Assembly: GCA_020637595.1 (NCBI GenBank)
Contig: JACKKE010000002.1
Coordinates: 248,001-312,000 of the forward strand
DNA: 64,000 nucleotides
Origin: Rhodobacter sp.
GTDB taxonomy: Bacteria > Pseudomonadota > Alphaproteobacteria > Rhodobacterales > Rhodobacteraceae
Direction: 5' to 3'
The notes under the pieces were generated by a model. It saw only the letters and a list, made by a program, of their open reading frames with translations, did no database searches and was not told the origin of the DNA. Of the stretch, positions 1 to 8,538 are shown piece after piece (within the stretch, counting starts at the first letter, position 1; each line of letters starts with the position of its first letter). Made by a program: the position numbers and the translations under genes.

Positions 1-311
1 CCTCGGTCGGGGCGGTGCTGGAACGGATCGCGGATACTCACCGCGCGCTGGTCGTCGATTTTTCCCAGGCCGCAATGGTCGATTCCACCGCGATCCGCAC
101 CATCGAGGGGCTGGTGGCCAACGCGCAACGCCGCGGGGTGGCCGTGGTGCTGGCGGGATTGGAGCCCGATGTCGAACGGCGGCTGGCCGCGCACGGGGTC
201 TGCCCGCCCGGGATCACCCTGGCGCCGAACGCCGCCGCCGGGGTTGCCGCGATGCGCCGCGATCTGATGCACAGCGATGCGCAGGGGGCGGCCCCCCTCC
301 CGGCGAGTTGA
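1..311 (+). CDS. STAS-domain protein, 3' end only (probable SulP-type anion transporter tail)
   Basis: The reading frame is open from the window edge, so the start lies outside. The visible ~100 residues read as a STAS domain: a beta strand (ALVVDFS) is followed by the typical MVDSTAIRTIEGL loop and helix, then a second strand (VAVVLAGL). STAS domains close SulP sulfate/bicarbonate permeases and also occur alone as anti-sigma antagonists. The Ala-Pro-rich tail after the domain suits a SulP C-terminus. No membrane segment is visible, so the SulP assignment is inference; the STAS fold is well supported. It ends about 60 bp before kdsA. Confidence 0.65.
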   Translation, partial: SVGAVLERIADTHRALVVDFSQAAMVDSTAIRTIEGLVANAQRRGVAVVLAGLEPDVERRLAAHGVCPPGITLAPNAAAGVAAMRRDLMHSDAQGAAPLPAS

Positions 312-372
312 CCCGCGCCGGCCGAGCCAATATGCACCGCATCAGGCCGCTCCGACCGTTCGAGGTAATCCC

Positions 373-1206
373 GTGTCCCATATCGTCACTGTCGGCGACA
401 TCGCCATCGGGGGGCAGAACCCCTTTGCCCTGATCGCCGGGCCCTGCCAGCTGGAAAACCTCGACCACGCCCGGGCGATGTGCGCGGGCATTCTGGAGGC
501 TTGCGCGCCCACCGGCACGAAGCTGATTTTCAAGGCCAGCTATGACAAGGCGAACCGCACATCGGTTTCCGCGCCGCGCGGGGTGGGGATGGAAAAAGGG
601 CTGGAGGCTCTGGCCGCGATCCGCGAGGAATTCGGCGTGCCGGTGCTGACTGACGTGCATGAGCCCTGGCATTGCGCCAAGGCAGCCGAAGTGGTGGATG
701 TGCTGCAAATCCCCGCGTTCCTGTGCCGTCAGACCGACCTTCTGCTGGCCGCGGGCGAGACCGGCAAGGCGATCAACGTGAAAAAAGGGCAGTTCCTGGC
801 CCCTTGGGACATGAAGAACGTCGCTGCCAAGATCGCCAGCACCGGTAACCGCAACATCATGCTCTGCGAACGGGGCACCAGCTTTGGCTACAACGCATTG
901 GTTACCGATTTCCGGGGCCTGCCCGAAATGGCCTCGACGGGTTACCCTGTGGTCTTTGACGCCACCCATTCGGTGCAACAGCTGGGCGGGCAAGGCGCCA
1001 CGACCGGCGGGCAGCGCGAGTTCGTGCCGGTGCTGGCGCGTGCGGCCTGCGCGGTCGGTGTCTCGGCCCTGTTCATCGAAACCCACCAGGACCCGGACAA
1101 CGCCCCCTCGGACGGGCCGAACATGGTGCCGCTGCACGAGATGAAGGCGCTGATCACCCGACTGCGCGCCTTCGATGCCCTCAGCAAGGAGACCGCCGAT
1201 GCGTGA
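373..1206 (+). CDS. kdsA: 3-deoxy-8-phosphooctulonate synthase (KdsA)
   Basis: Condenses phosphoenolpyruvate with arabinose 5-phosphate to Kdo-8-phosphate, a cytoplasmic step in making the inner core of lipopolysaccharide. The 277-residue product has the DAHP synthase-like signatures FALIAGPCQLEN, FKASYDKANRTS, KKGQFLAPWDM, CERGTSFGY and FDATHSVQ, and the usual family length. I chose the GTG at 373 because GAGG lies 7-8 bases upstream and the family alignment begins near VTVGDIAIGG; the open frame extends further 5' with no family similarity. The stop overlaps the kdsB start by 8 bases, so the two are co-translated. Confidence 0.95.
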   Translation: MSHIVTVGDIAIGGQNPFALIAGPCQLENLDHARAMCAGILEACAPTGTKLIFKASYDKANRTSVSAPRGVGMEKGLEALAAIREEFGVPVLTDVHEPWHCAKAAEVVDVLQIPAFLCRQTDLLLAAGETGKAINVKKGQFLAPWDMKNVAAKIASTGNRNIMLCERGTSFGYNALVTDFRGLPEMASTGYPVVFDATHSVQQLGGQGATTGGQREFVPVLARAACAVGVSALFIETHQDPDNAPSDGPNMVPLHEMKALITRLRAFDALSKETADA

Positions 1207-2011
1207 GGCCGTCATCGTCATCCCCGCGCGCTATGCCTCGACGCGCTATCCGGCCAAGCCGCTGGCGACGCTCAAGGGCGCGACCGGGATTGAGCGGACG
1301 CTGCTGGAACGCTCCTTTCGCGCCGCCTGCCGCGCGGCCGAGGAAACCCCGGGCGTGACCGCCGTCTATGTGGCGACCGACGATGCGCGCATCGCCGACG
1401 AGGCCGCCCGGATCGGCGCCGAGGTCATTCTGACCGACCCCGAATGCGCCAACGGCACCGAGCGCGTGGCCCAGGCGGTAACCCGTGGCGGGCTGACCCA
1501 GCCGATCGTCGTCAACCTGCAGGGCGACGCGCCGCTGACCCCGCCGCATTTCGTCACCGCGCTGATCGCCGCGATGCGCGAGGACGACAGCCGCCAGGTC
1601 GCGACGCCCGTGCTGCGCTGCGACCGCGAGGCGCTGGACAATTTTCTGGCTGACCGCAAGGCCGGCCGCGTCGGCGCCACGACCGTGGTGCGTGACATGA
1701 CCGGCAACGCGATCTACTTCTCCAAAGAGGTGATCCCCTTCACCGGTTCGCTGAAGCGCCACGATCCGATCCCGGTGTTCCACCACGTCGGCCTCTATGC
1801 CTATACCCCGGAGGCACTGACCCTCTACGCGGGTCTCGCGCCGGGCGAGCTGGAGCGGATCGAAGGGCTGGAGCAGCTGCGCTTCCTCGAACACGGGCAC
1901 AAGATCGCCGCGGTCGAGGTCACCGCCCCCGGCGCGGCGTTCTGGGAGCTGAACAACCCCTCGGACGTGCCGCTGATCGAAGGGTATCTGAAGCGGATGG
2001 GGATCGAGTAA
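1199..2011 (+). CDS. kdsB: CMP-Kdo synthetase (3-deoxy-manno-octulosonate cytidylyltransferase)
   Basis: Activates Kdo with CTP to CMP-Kdo for transfer to lipid A. The 270-residue protein shows the cytidylyltransferase start VIPARYASTRYPAKPL, the acidic substrate loop VNLQGDAPLT, and VYVATDDARIA. Its length fits the family, although the N-terminal half carries small insertions relative to E. coli KdsB. The ATG at 1199 lies inside the last codons of kdsA, giving an 8-base overlap typical of translational coupling. A perfect hairpin begins at the last base of the stop codon, which suggests the kdsAB transcript ends here. Confidence 0.93.
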   Translation: MREAVIVIPARYASTRYPAKPLATLKGATGIERTLLERSFRAACRAAEETPGVTAVYVATDDARIADEAARIGAEVILTDPECANGTERVAQAVTRGGLTQPIVVNLQGDAPLTPPHFVTALIAAMREDDSRQVATPVLRCDREALDNFLADRKAGRVGATTVVRDMTGNAIYFSKEVIPFTGSLKRHDPIPVFHHVGLYAYTPEALTLYAGLAPGELERIEGLEQLRFLEHGHKIAAVEVTAPGAAFWELNNPSDVPLIEGYLKRMGIE

Positions 2012-2029
2012 GGGGGGCTTTGCCCCCCT
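2011..2029 (+). terminator. Hairpin at the end of kdsB
   Basis: AGGGGGGC and GCCCCCCT form a perfect 8-bp stem with a TTT loop, starting on the last base of the kdsB stop codon. A short CTTTG follows rather than a long T tract, so termination is likely but not certain. Confidence 0.6.
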
Positions 2030-2054
2030 CTTTGCTGCGCAAATTCACCCCCCA

Positions 2055-2076
2055 GCGTATTGTCGGCAAGATGAAA
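2055..2076 (+). repeat. Dispersed element, family S, copy 1
   Basis: The 22-mer reads GCGTATT, GTCGGC, AAGATGAAA in order. It matches the copies at 4787-4808 (minus strand) and 20080-20101. Here it follows the kdsB hairpin in the sense direction, preceded by CACCCCCCA as in the family R elements. Confidence 0.55.
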
Positions 2077-2147
2077 GGGCGCGGTTTGGCCGGGCGGATC
2101 GGCCCACCCGATGCAGGGGCGCCGGGTGAGTCCGGTGGTTCGGAGGA

Positions 2148-3395
2148 TCAGGCGTTCCAGGCGCGGTCGCCGGCGGCATCCTTGACACGGGTCGGCAGGC
2201 CGATGCGGTCGAGGATCTCGAAGAACGGCTTGGGGTCCAGTTCCTCGACGTTGACCATCTTCGCCACGTCCCAGGTGCCGTTGGCGATCAGCATCGCGGC
2301 GGCGACGGGCGGCACGCCGGCGGTATAGCTGATGCCCTGGCTGCCGACCTCGTTATAGGCGTCCTTGTGGTCGGCCACGTTATAGACGAAGACCTCGGCC
2401 GGCTGGCCATCCTTCCTGCCCTTGACCAGCGTGCCGATGCAGGTCTTGCCGGTGTAATCGGGCGCCAGCGACGAGGGGTCGGGCAGCACGGCCTTCACGA
2501 CCTTCAGCGGGATCACCTCGAGCCCTTCGGCGGTCTTCACGGGTTTTTCCGACAGAAGCCCGAGGTTTTTCAGCACGGTGAAGACGTTGATGTAATGGTC
2601 GCCAAAGCCCATCCAGAAGCGCACATCGGCCTGCGGATAGTGGGTGGCCAGCGAATGCACCTCGTCATGGCCGGTCATATAGGCCTTTTGCGTGCCGACC
2701 ACGGGCAGATCCCACTCCTTGCCCACCTCGAACATGGTGTTCTCCTGCCAGGCGCCCTGCTGCCAGGAATAGACCGTGCCGGTGAACTCGCGGAAGTTGA
2801 TTTCTGGATCGAAGTTGGTCGAGAACCAGCGCCCGTGCGAGCCTGCGTTGATGTCGACGATGTCGATCGATTCGACCTGCGGAACATAGCGGTCGATGCC
2901 GTAGCGCGCGTAGGCGTTCACCACGCCGGGGTCGAAGCCCACGCCCAGGATCGCGGTCACGCCCTTCTGGGCGCAGGCCGCCTTGCGCTTCCATTCATAG
3001 TTGCCATACCACGGCGGGGTTTCGCAGATCAGGTCGGGCTCTTCGTGGATCGCGGTGTCCATATAGGCGACGCCGCATTCCACACAGGCATCGAGCACCG
3101 GCATGTTCACGAAGGCCTGCGCCACGTTGATGACGATCTCGGCGCCGGTCTCGCGGATCAGCGCGGCCACGGCGGCGGTGTCGCGGGCGTTGACGGCATG
3201 GGCCTGCAACACGCCGTCCAGCTTCATCGCACCCTTTTCGCGGACCGAGGCGATGATTGCCTCGCATTTCGAAAGGGTCCGGCTGGCGATATGGATGTCG
3301 CCCAGAATGTCGTTGTTCTGCGCGCATTTATGCGCGACGACCTGGGCCACGCCCCCGGCTCCGATGATCAGGACATTGCGTTTCATTTCGCCCAT
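2148..3395 (-). CDS. Carboxynorspermidine/carboxyspermidine dehydrogenase (saccharopine dehydrogenase family)
   Basis: Predicted to condense aspartate semialdehyde with a diamine (1,3-diaminopropane or putrescine) and reduce the Schiff base with NAD(P)H to carboxynorspermidine or carboxyspermidine. The 415-residue protein has an N-terminal Rossmann motif (VLIIGAGGVAQVV) and the saccharopine-dehydrogenase middle and C-terminal regions, including LGVGFDPGVVNAYARYG. The decarboxylase for the next step lies 30 bp upstream on the same strand, which fixes the pathway better than homology alone. Two starts are possible, ATG 3395 and ATG 3386; AGGAGG lies just before the first, which I use, although the spacing is short. 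Whether the product is spermidine or norspermidine cannot be told from sequence. Confidence 0.88.
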   Translation of the reverse strand: MGEMKRNVLIIGAGGVAQVVAHKCAQNNDILGDIHIASRTLSKCEAIIASVREKGAMKLDGVLQAHAVNARDTAAVAALIRETGAEIVINVAQAFVNMPVLDACVECGVAYMDTAIHEEPDLICETPPWYGNYEWKRKAACAQKGVTAILGVGFDPGVVNAYARYGIDRYVPQVESIDIVDINAGSHGRWFSTNFDPEINFREFTGTVYSWQQGAWQENTMFEVGKEWDLPVVGTQKAYMTGHDEVHSLATHYPQADVRFWMGFGDHYINVFTVLKNLGLLSEKPVKTAEGLEVIPLKVVKAVLPDPSSLAPDYTGKTCIGTLVKGRKDGQPAEVFVYNVADHKDAYNEVGSQGISYTAGVPPVAAAMLIANGTWDVAKMVNVEELDPKPFFEILDRIGLPTRVKDAAGDRAWNA

Positions 3396-3425
3396 GCACC
3401 TCCTTGGGTCAGCAGTTTCAAACGA

Positions 3426-4523
3426 TCACGACAGGGCTGCCGCGAAATCCTCATAGCCGAAATCGCGCACCAGCCGGACCGATCCGTCCAGCTCGCGCAC
3501 TGCGATGGCGGGCATCTTCACGCCGTTGAACCAGTTCTTCTTGACCATCGTGTAACCGGCGGCGTCCTGGAACGACAAACGGTCGCCGGGTTTGAGCGGC
3601 GCGGGAAAGCGGAATTCGCCGAAGATGTCGCCGGCGAGGCAGGATTTGCCGCAGACCATCCAGTCTTCGGGGCCCTGGTTCGGCGCGACCTTGGCCGGTT
3701 GGCGATAGATCAGCAGGTCCAGCATATGCGCCTCGATCGAGGCATCGACGATCGCCAGGTTCTTGCCGTTGAAGAGCGTGTCCAGAACGGTGACTTCGAG
3801 CGTCGCGGACTGGGTGATCGCGGCCTCGCCGGGTTCCAGATAGACCTGCACACCGTTGGTGTCGGCAAAGCGTTTCAGCCGGTCGGCAAGGCGCGCCAGC
3901 GGATAACCCTCGCCAGTGAAATGGATGCCGCCGCCGAGGCTGATCCAGTCCATGTCGCGGATCAGGAAGCCGAAACGCTGTTCGATCAGCGTCAGCATGG
4001 CGTCGAACCGTTCGAAATCGGCGTTCTCGCAGTTGTTGTGGAACATGAAGCCGGTGATCTTGTCGGCCACCTGCGCGATCTTTTCCGGGTCATGCTCGCC
4101 CAGCCGCGAGAAGGGGCGCGCCGGGTCGGCCAGGTCGAAATCCGAGGTGCTGACGCCGGGGTTCACCCGCAGGCCCCGGACATGGCCGGCGCTTTGCCCC
4201 TCGAACCGCTGCAGCTGACCGATGGTGTTGAAGATGATCTTGTCGGAATGCGAGAGCACCTCGTCAATCTCATGGTCGGCATAGGCCACGGAATAGGCGT
4301 GGGTTTCACGCCCGAATTTCTCGCGCCCCAGCCGGACCTCATAGAGCGACGAGCTGGTGGTGCCGTCCATGTATTGCGACATGAAATCGAACACCGACCA
4401 GGTGGCGAAGCATTTCAGCGCCAGCAGCGATTTTGCGCCCGAGTGCTCGCGCAGCCAGGCGATCTTTTCCATGTTCGGCAAAAGGCGCGTCTTGTCGACG
4501 AGGTAATAGGGGGTCTGCAACAT
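3426..4523 (-). CDS. nspC: Carboxynorspermidine decarboxylase
   Basis: PLP-dependent decarboxylase of the alanine racemase-fold ornithine/diaminopimelate decarboxylase group; it removes CO2 from carboxy(nor)spermidine to finish polyamine synthesis. The PLP lysine is in LLALKCFATW near the N-terminus, and CGKSCLAGDIFGEF near residue 285 contains the C-terminal active-site cysteine typical of this family. At 365 residues it has normal length. A GGGAGGG Shine-Dalgarno lies about 6 bases before ATG 4523. It is the first gene of a two-gene unit with the dehydrogenase, and no S-adenosylmethionine-dependent spermidine genes are seen nearby. Confidence 0.9.
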   Translation of the reverse strand: MLQTPYYLVDKTRLLPNMEKIAWLREHSGAKSLLALKCFATWSVFDFMSQYMDGTTSSSLYEVRLGREKFGRETHAYSVAYADHEIDEVLSHSDKIIFNTIGQLQRFEGQSAGHVRGLRVNPGVSTSDFDLADPARPFSRLGEHDPEKIAQVADKITGFMFHNNCENADFERFDAMLTLIEQRFGFLIRDMDWISLGGGIHFTGEGYPLARLADRLKRFADTNGVQVYLEPGEAAITQSATLEVTVLDTLFNGKNLAIVDASIEAHMLDLLIYRQPAKVAPNQGPEDWMVCGKSCLAGDIFGEFRFPAPLKPGDRLSFQDAAGYTMVKKNWFNGVKMPAIAVRELDGSVRLVRDFGYEDFAAALS

Positions 4524-4750
4524 CTCGGGCCCTCCCGGCGTCCAAAGGGGTCAGAGCGGCATCCAGCGCGCGCGGTGTCGATACAGGCAACGCCTCCCCG
4601 GCACAATGGTTTTTCCCCAAGGGCGGCGAAGACGGGGGGAGGCTGCCGCCCTCTGTCGCGGGGTCTGACGACCCCGCTCCGCCGGTTGGCGGTGGCTCGC
4701 TGACGCGAGCCTGGGGGGCGCTGCCCCCCTCGGCCTGCGGCCTCACCCCC

Positions 4751-4773
4751 CGGGATATTTGGGACGCAAAGAT
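4751..4773 (+). repeat. Dispersed element, family R, copy 1
   Basis: CGGGATATTT followed by GGGACGCAAAGAT. It has the family dyad ATATTT...CAAAGAT and is preceded by stacked GC-rich hairpins. It is antisense to both flanking genes, unlike most copies. Confidence 0.75.
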
Positions 4774-4786
4774 TGCTGCTGCGGTG

Positions 4787-4808
4787 TTTCATCTTGCCGA
4801 AAATACGC
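4787..4808 (-). repeat. Dispersed element, family S, copy 2
   Basis: On the minus strand it reads GCGTATTTTCGGC then AAGATGAAA, nearly identical to the copy after kdsB. It lies about 40 bp past the purK stop in sense orientation and only 13 bp from the opposed family R copy. Confidence 0.6.
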
Positions 4809-4849
4809 ACCTGCCGACGGTGCCGCTGCCTCGTCGGCCGGGGCAGGGA

Positions 4850-5920
4850 TCAGCCGTGGGTGATGCGGTTGACGTGGCCCATCTTGCGACCCGGGCGGGG
4901 GGCGCCCTTGCCGTAGAGGTGGATCTGGGTGTCGGGCTGACGGGAGAGGTCGGTGACGCGAGTCACGTCGTCGCCGATCAGATTCTCCATCACCACGTCG
5001 GCGTATCGCTGGCCGTTGCCGAGCGGCCAGCCGGCGACGGCGCGGATGTGCTGTTCGAACTGGTCGACCGCGCAGCCGGCCTGGGTCCAGTGCCCCGAAT
5101 TATGGACCCGCGGCGCGATCTCATTGACGATCAGGCCCTGCGCGGTGACGAAGAGTTCGACCCCCATCACGCCGACATAATCAAGCGCGTTCAGGATCTT
5201 GCCGGCGAGCAACACGGCATCCATGCGTTGCGACTGGGTCAGGCGGGCGGGCACGGTGGTGGTGCGCAGGATGCCTGCCTCGTGCACGTTCTCGCCGGGA
5301 TCGAAGCAGGCGACCTCGCCGGTGGTGCCGCGGGCGGCGATCACGCTGACCTCGTGGGAGAAGGTCACGAACCCTTCAAAGATCGCCTCGGCGCCGCCCA
5401 TCTCGGCCAGCGCGGCCTCGGCCTGCGCGGGCTCCATGATCCGGGCCTGGCCCTTGCCGTCATAGCCGAGGCGACGGGTTTTCAGGATCGCCGGCGCGCC
5501 GAATTCGGCCAGCGCGGCACTCAGTGCCGCCATGTCGGGCACGTCGCGATAGGGCGCGGTGCGCAGGCCCAGGCCAGTGAGGAAGTCCTTTTCCGTCAGT
5601 CGGTCCTGGCTGATGGCCAGCGCGCGGCGGTTCGGGCGCACGGGGCGCAGCGATTCCAGCAGGTCCAGTGTTGCGGTGGGGATGTTCTCGAACTCATAGG
5701 TGATGACGTCGACCGACCGGGCGAAGGCGGTCAGGGCCTCGGCATCGTCCCAGGGTGCGGTGGTCACCTTTTCGGCAACGTGCCCCGCGGGCGGGTTCGC
5801 GCCCGGGTCGTAGATATGCGTCCGCAGCCCCAACCGCGCGGCCGCGACCGAGAGCATCCGCCCCAGTTGCCCGCCGCCGAGAATGCCGATCGCCGCGCCC
5901 GGGTCCAGCCGCTCAGTCAT
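4850..5920 (-). CDS. purK: N5-carboxyaminoimidazole ribonucleotide synthase (PurK)
   Basis: ATP-grasp enzyme that carboxylates aminoimidazole ribonucleotide with bicarbonate in de novo purine synthesis. The 356-residue protein has the N-terminal IGILGGGQLGRML nucleotide-fold motif, TYEFENIP, the ATP-grasp lysine region ILKTRRLGYDGKGQ, and the metal-binding NEIAPRVHNSGHWT motif near the C-terminus. Its start overlaps the end of purE by 8 bases, so the order purE-purK is translationally coupled. Length and motifs are normal. Confidence 0.95.
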   Translation of the reverse strand: MTERLDPGAAIGILGGGQLGRMLSVAAARLGLRTHIYDPGANPPAGHVAEKVTTAPWDDAEALTAFARSVDVITYEFENIPTATLDLLESLRPVRPNRRALAISQDRLTEKDFLTGLGLRTAPYRDVPDMAALSAALAEFGAPAILKTRRLGYDGKGQARIMEPAQAEAALAEMGGAEAIFEGFVTFSHEVSVIAARGTTGEVACFDPGENVHEAGILRTTTVPARLTQSQRMDAVLLAGKILNALDYVGVMGVELFVTAQGLIVNEIAPRVHNSGHWTQAGCAVDQFEQHIRAVAGWPLGNGQRYADVVMENLIGDDVTRVTDLSRQPDTQIHLYGKGAPRPGRKMGHVNRITHG

Positions 5921-6392
5921 CGCTGGGCTCCTCGGGGATCGAGGCCGAGAGCGCCTCGCGCCAGGCGTCGACGCGGGCGGCCAGCGCCGGATCGGTCATC
6001 GCCAGGATCTGCGCCGCCATCAGCCCGGCATTCGCACCGCCGCCGATCGCCATCGTCGCGACCGGAAACCCCTTGGGCATCTGGACGATGGAATAGAGGC
6101 TGTCGACACCCGACAGCGCGCGCGTCTGGATCGGCACGCCGATCACCGGCACGCGGGTCTTGGATGCCATCATCCCGGGCAGGTGCGCGGCCCCGCCGGC
6201 GCCAGCGATGATCACCTTCAGCCCGCGGGCGACGGCGCTCTTGCCATAGTCCCACAGCCGGTCGGGCGTGCGGTGGGCGCTGACGATCCTGGCCTCGTGG
6301 CTGACGCCCAGCTCGTCGAGGATCGCCGCCGCCTCGCGCATCGTCGGCCAGTCGGACTGGCTGCCCATGATGATTCCCACATCCACGCCCAT
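5913..6392 (-). CDS. purE: N5-carboxyaminoimidazole ribonucleotide mutase (PurE)
   Basis: Moves the carboxyl group of N5-CAIR to carbon 4, the step after PurK. The class I signatures are all present in 159 residues: GIIMGSQSDWPTM, the catalytic-histidine motif SAHRTPDR, and IAGAGGAAHLPGM. It is first in the purEK pair. A divergent RNA methyltransferase gene starts about 110 bp away on the other strand, so both promoters must lie in that gap. Confidence 0.95.
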   Translation of the reverse strand: MGVDVGIIMGSQSDWPTMREAAAILDELGVSHEARIVSAHRTPDRLWDYGKSAVARGLKVIIAGAGGAAHLPGMMASKTRVPVIGVPIQTRALSGVDSLYSIVQMPKGFPVATMAIGGGANAGLMAAQILAMTDPALAARVDAWREALSASIPEEPSDD

Positions 6393-6504
6393 CGCGGTCC
6401 CCCGGCTTTTGCTGCGCGCGCAGTATCACGCGGCGGGGCCTGATGCAAAGCGCATTGGGCATCCCCCCTCGCCCCGGGCGCGGATTGCGGCTATGGCAGA
6501 GGGC

Positions 6505-7611
6505 ATGAGCGATGCGATGCAGATCTTTCTCGTGGCCCCGCCGGGGTTGGAATCCGTGCTGGCTGACGAGGCCCGCGCGGCGGGCTTTCACGCGGTTGCG
6601 GCGGTGCCGGGCGGTGTCACGCTGACCGGCGGCTGGCCCGAGGTCTGGCGCGCGAACCTGATCCTGCGCGGCGCGGGACGGGTGCTGGTGCGGATCGCCG
6701 AATTCCGGGCGATGCATCTGGCGCAGCTGGACAAGCGCGCGCGCAAGGTCGACTGGGCCTCGGTGCTGCGCGCCGATGTGCCGGTGCGGGTCGAGGCCAC
6801 CTGCCGCAAGTCGAAGATCTATCACGACAAGGCCGCAGCCCAGCGCGTGCAGACGGCAATCATCGAGGGGATCGGCGCGCCGGTCGCCGCCGATGCGGCG
6901 GTCGTCGTCAAGGTGCGGATCGAGGACGATCTGGTGACCATCAGCCTCGACGCCTCGGGCGAGGCGCTGCACAAACGCGGGCACAAGCAGGCGGTCGGCA
7001 AGGCGCCGATGCGCGAATCTCTGGCCGCGCTGTTCCTGCGCCAGCTGGGGTTCGACGGCTCGCAGGCGGTGGTCGATCCGATGTGCGGCTCGGGCACCTT
7101 TCCGATCGAGGCGGCCGAGATCGCGGCGGGGCTGCAGCCCGGGCGGACGCGCGATTTCGCCTTTCAGCACTTCGCCAGCTATGACCCCGCCGGGTTCGCC
7201 GCGCTGAGAACCACACCCGCCGCCACGCCGGCGCTGCGGTTCTTCGGCTCGGACCGCGATCAGGGCGCGATCCAGGGCGCGGCTGCAAATGCCGAACGCG
7301 CGGGCGTTGCGGGCTGGTGCCGGTTCGAGCGCCGCGCGGTCAGCGACCTGACCCCGCCCGAGGGTGTGCCCCCGGGTATCGTCGTGGTGAACCCGCCCTG
7401 GGGCAGCCGCATCGGTGAGCGGAAACTCCTGTTCGCGCTCTATGGCGCGCTGGGCAAGACCCTGGCCGAGCGGTTTCCCGGCTGGCGGGTCGGCCTCATC
7501 TCGCCCGATGGCGGGCTGGTCAAGGCCAGCGGCCTGCCGCTGACCGCTGCCGGCGCGCCGGTCGACATGGGCGGCACGCGGGTCACGCTGTGGCAGGGTG
7601 CGATCACTTGA
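6505..7611 (+). CDS. THUMP-domain class I RNA methyltransferase (RlmL/YpsC-like)
   Basis: Probable S-adenosylmethionine-dependent methyltransferase acting on a guanine N2 in RNA. The ~368-residue protein starts with a ferredoxin-like/THUMP RNA-binding part (roughly residues 1-160, with CRKSKIYHDKAAAQRV) and continues into a Rossmann-fold domain with the binding motif VVDPMCGSGTFPIEAA and the catalytic VVVNPPWGSRIGE (NPPW) motif typical of N-directed methyltransferases. It lacks the second methyltransferase domain of E. coli RlmL, so it is the short YpsC-type form. ATG 6493, 6505 and 6517 are all in frame; I use 6505. The target RNA is unknown. Confidence 0.85.
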   Translation: MSDAMQIFLVAPPGLESVLADEARAAGFHAVAAVPGGVTLTGGWPEVWRANLILRGAGRVLVRIAEFRAMHLAQLDKRARKVDWASVLRADVPVRVEATCRKSKIYHDKAAAQRVQTAIIEGIGAPVAADAAVVVKVRIEDDLVTISLDASGEALHKRGHKQAVGKAPMRESLAALFLRQLGFDGSQAVVDPMCGSGTFPIEAAEIAAGLQPGRTRDFAFQHFASYDPAGFAALRTTPAATPALRFFGSDRDQGAIQGAAANAERAGVAGWCRFERRAVSDLTPPEGVPPGIVVVNPPWGSRIGERKLLFALYGALGKTLAERFPGWRVGLISPDGGLVKASGLPLTAAGAPVDMGGTRVTLWQGAIT

Positions 7612-8137
7612 CCGACCCGGCCTTGGTCGGAGCGGGCCGCAGGTCGGCGATCGACCGGCAGTCATTCAGGAACGCGCCCATCAATGGTGAAAAACCGGGC
7701 AGCAGCAGTGGCGTTTCGACACCACCGGGCAGCGCGTAATAGAGTTCAGACGACCGCACGGCGGCCAACCAGAACGGCTCGTCCAGACCGACGGCAAAGA
7801 CGACGCCGGTAATGCCCTCCTCCCGACGTTCGACATTGGCCTCGAACACCTCGGAATAGCCATCCCCCATGACGGTCACCGGAATGACCGCCCCGTCGAC
7901 AAGCCCGCCAACCTCGGCTTCGAGCCGAACGTCGGCATAGATCCAGTTCGCGCCGATGCTGCACTGGATGCTGGCCTGCTGTTGGTCCGTTTCGGGCACG
8001 CCGAAAGACAGTGCGATCACCGTCTCCAGCGGGGAAGGCGCGATCAGCCGGTTGTAACTCCAGGAATAGGGAATCTGGGCCAGAACAGTCGATGCCGTGA
8101 CAGACAGGGCAAACGCACAGGCAAGGGAAAAGCGCAT
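7604..8137 (-). CDS. Secreted protein of unknown function
   Basis: A 177-residue protein with a clear signal peptide (MRFSLACAFALSVTASTVLA, likely cut after residue 20). The mature part is rich in beta-type sequence with two cysteines (SIQCSIG and LNDCRS) that could form a disulfide. I recognise no family. It converges with the RNA methyltransferase gene, the two stops overlapping by 8 bases, and lies just before a small DUF465 gene on the same strand. Periplasmic or outer-surface location is inferred from the leader. Confidence 0.7.
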   Translation of the reverse strand: MRFSLACAFALSVTASTVLAQIPYSWSYNRLIAPSPLETVIALSFGVPETDQQQASIQCSIGANWIYADVRLEAEVGGLVDGAVIPVTVMGDGYSEVFEANVERREEGITGVVFAVGLDEPFWLAAVRSSELYYALPGGVETPLLLPGFSPLMGAFLNDCRSIADLRPAPTKAGSVK

Positions 8138-8151
8138 CGCAGTCGCCTTTG

Positions 8152-8370
8152 TTAAGCGATGATGTCGGGGGTCAGCTCGTCCTCGATTCGCGCGATCTGG
8201 TCCTTGAGCAACAGCTTGCGCTTCTTCAGCCGCACCATCGCCAGCTGGTCATGCGTGCCGCGGTCGTGCATGGCGGTGATCGCGTCGTCCAGATCGCGGT
8301 GTTCCCGTCTGAGAACCTCGAGCTTCACGCGCAAGACCTCTTCGTGGTTCAGTTCCATCGGGGCGTTCAT
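8152..8370 (-). CDS. YdcH/DUF465 family small protein
   Basis: A 72-residue, highly charged helical protein with the family pattern: ELNHEEVLRVKLEVLRREHRDLDDAI, then LAMVRLKKRKLLLKDQIARIEDEL. The two helices are expected to form a hairpin coiled coil. DUF465 proteins are common in proteobacteria; no biochemical role is settled. It is transcribed toward the secreted-protein gene, 14 bp away, and divergently from hsp20. Confidence 0.85.
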   Translation of the reverse strand: MNAPMELNHEEVLRVKLEVLRREHRDLDDAITAMHDRGTHDQLAMVRLKKRKLLLKDQIARIEDELTPDIIA

Positions 8371-8538
8371 GGTCGCAGCGACTCGTTCTTGTTTTTTCGC
8401 AGTCTAGCCGGTTTTCCCTGATCAGGCAAAGATTTCGCGCCCCTTGCAGGGCGCGCGCGCGACACCCATATCTGACCCGTGCCCGGTCAGCCGCACAGCG
8501 GGGGCGGGGCGCGCGTGTCGCTGTCACAGGGCCTGCAT

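Larger units (their letters stand above)
4524..4849. other. Gene-free stretch with hairpins and two opposed repeat elements
   Basis: About 325 bp between nspC and purK, both on the minus strand. It holds a run of GC-rich inverted repeats around 4665-4735 (for example GGCTCGC/GCGAGCC and GGGGGGC/GCCCCCC), then a family R element reading rightward at 4751 and a family S element reading leftward at 4787. The S copy is in sense orientation just after the purK stop. No coding sequence is supported. The nspC promoter should be in the left part, but I see no convincing -35/-10 pair. Confidence 0.6.

Noticed and set aside
2367..4703. A 778-codon open frame on the plus strand
   Set aside because: It is antisense to the two polyamine genes and rich in His, Arg, Gly and Asp from GC-biased complement codons. 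The minus-strand genes have clear family motifs.
5917..7665. A 582-codon open frame on the minus strand running into purE
   Set aside because: It covers the THUMP methyltransferase gene in antisense and purE in another frame; composition is that of a shadow frame.
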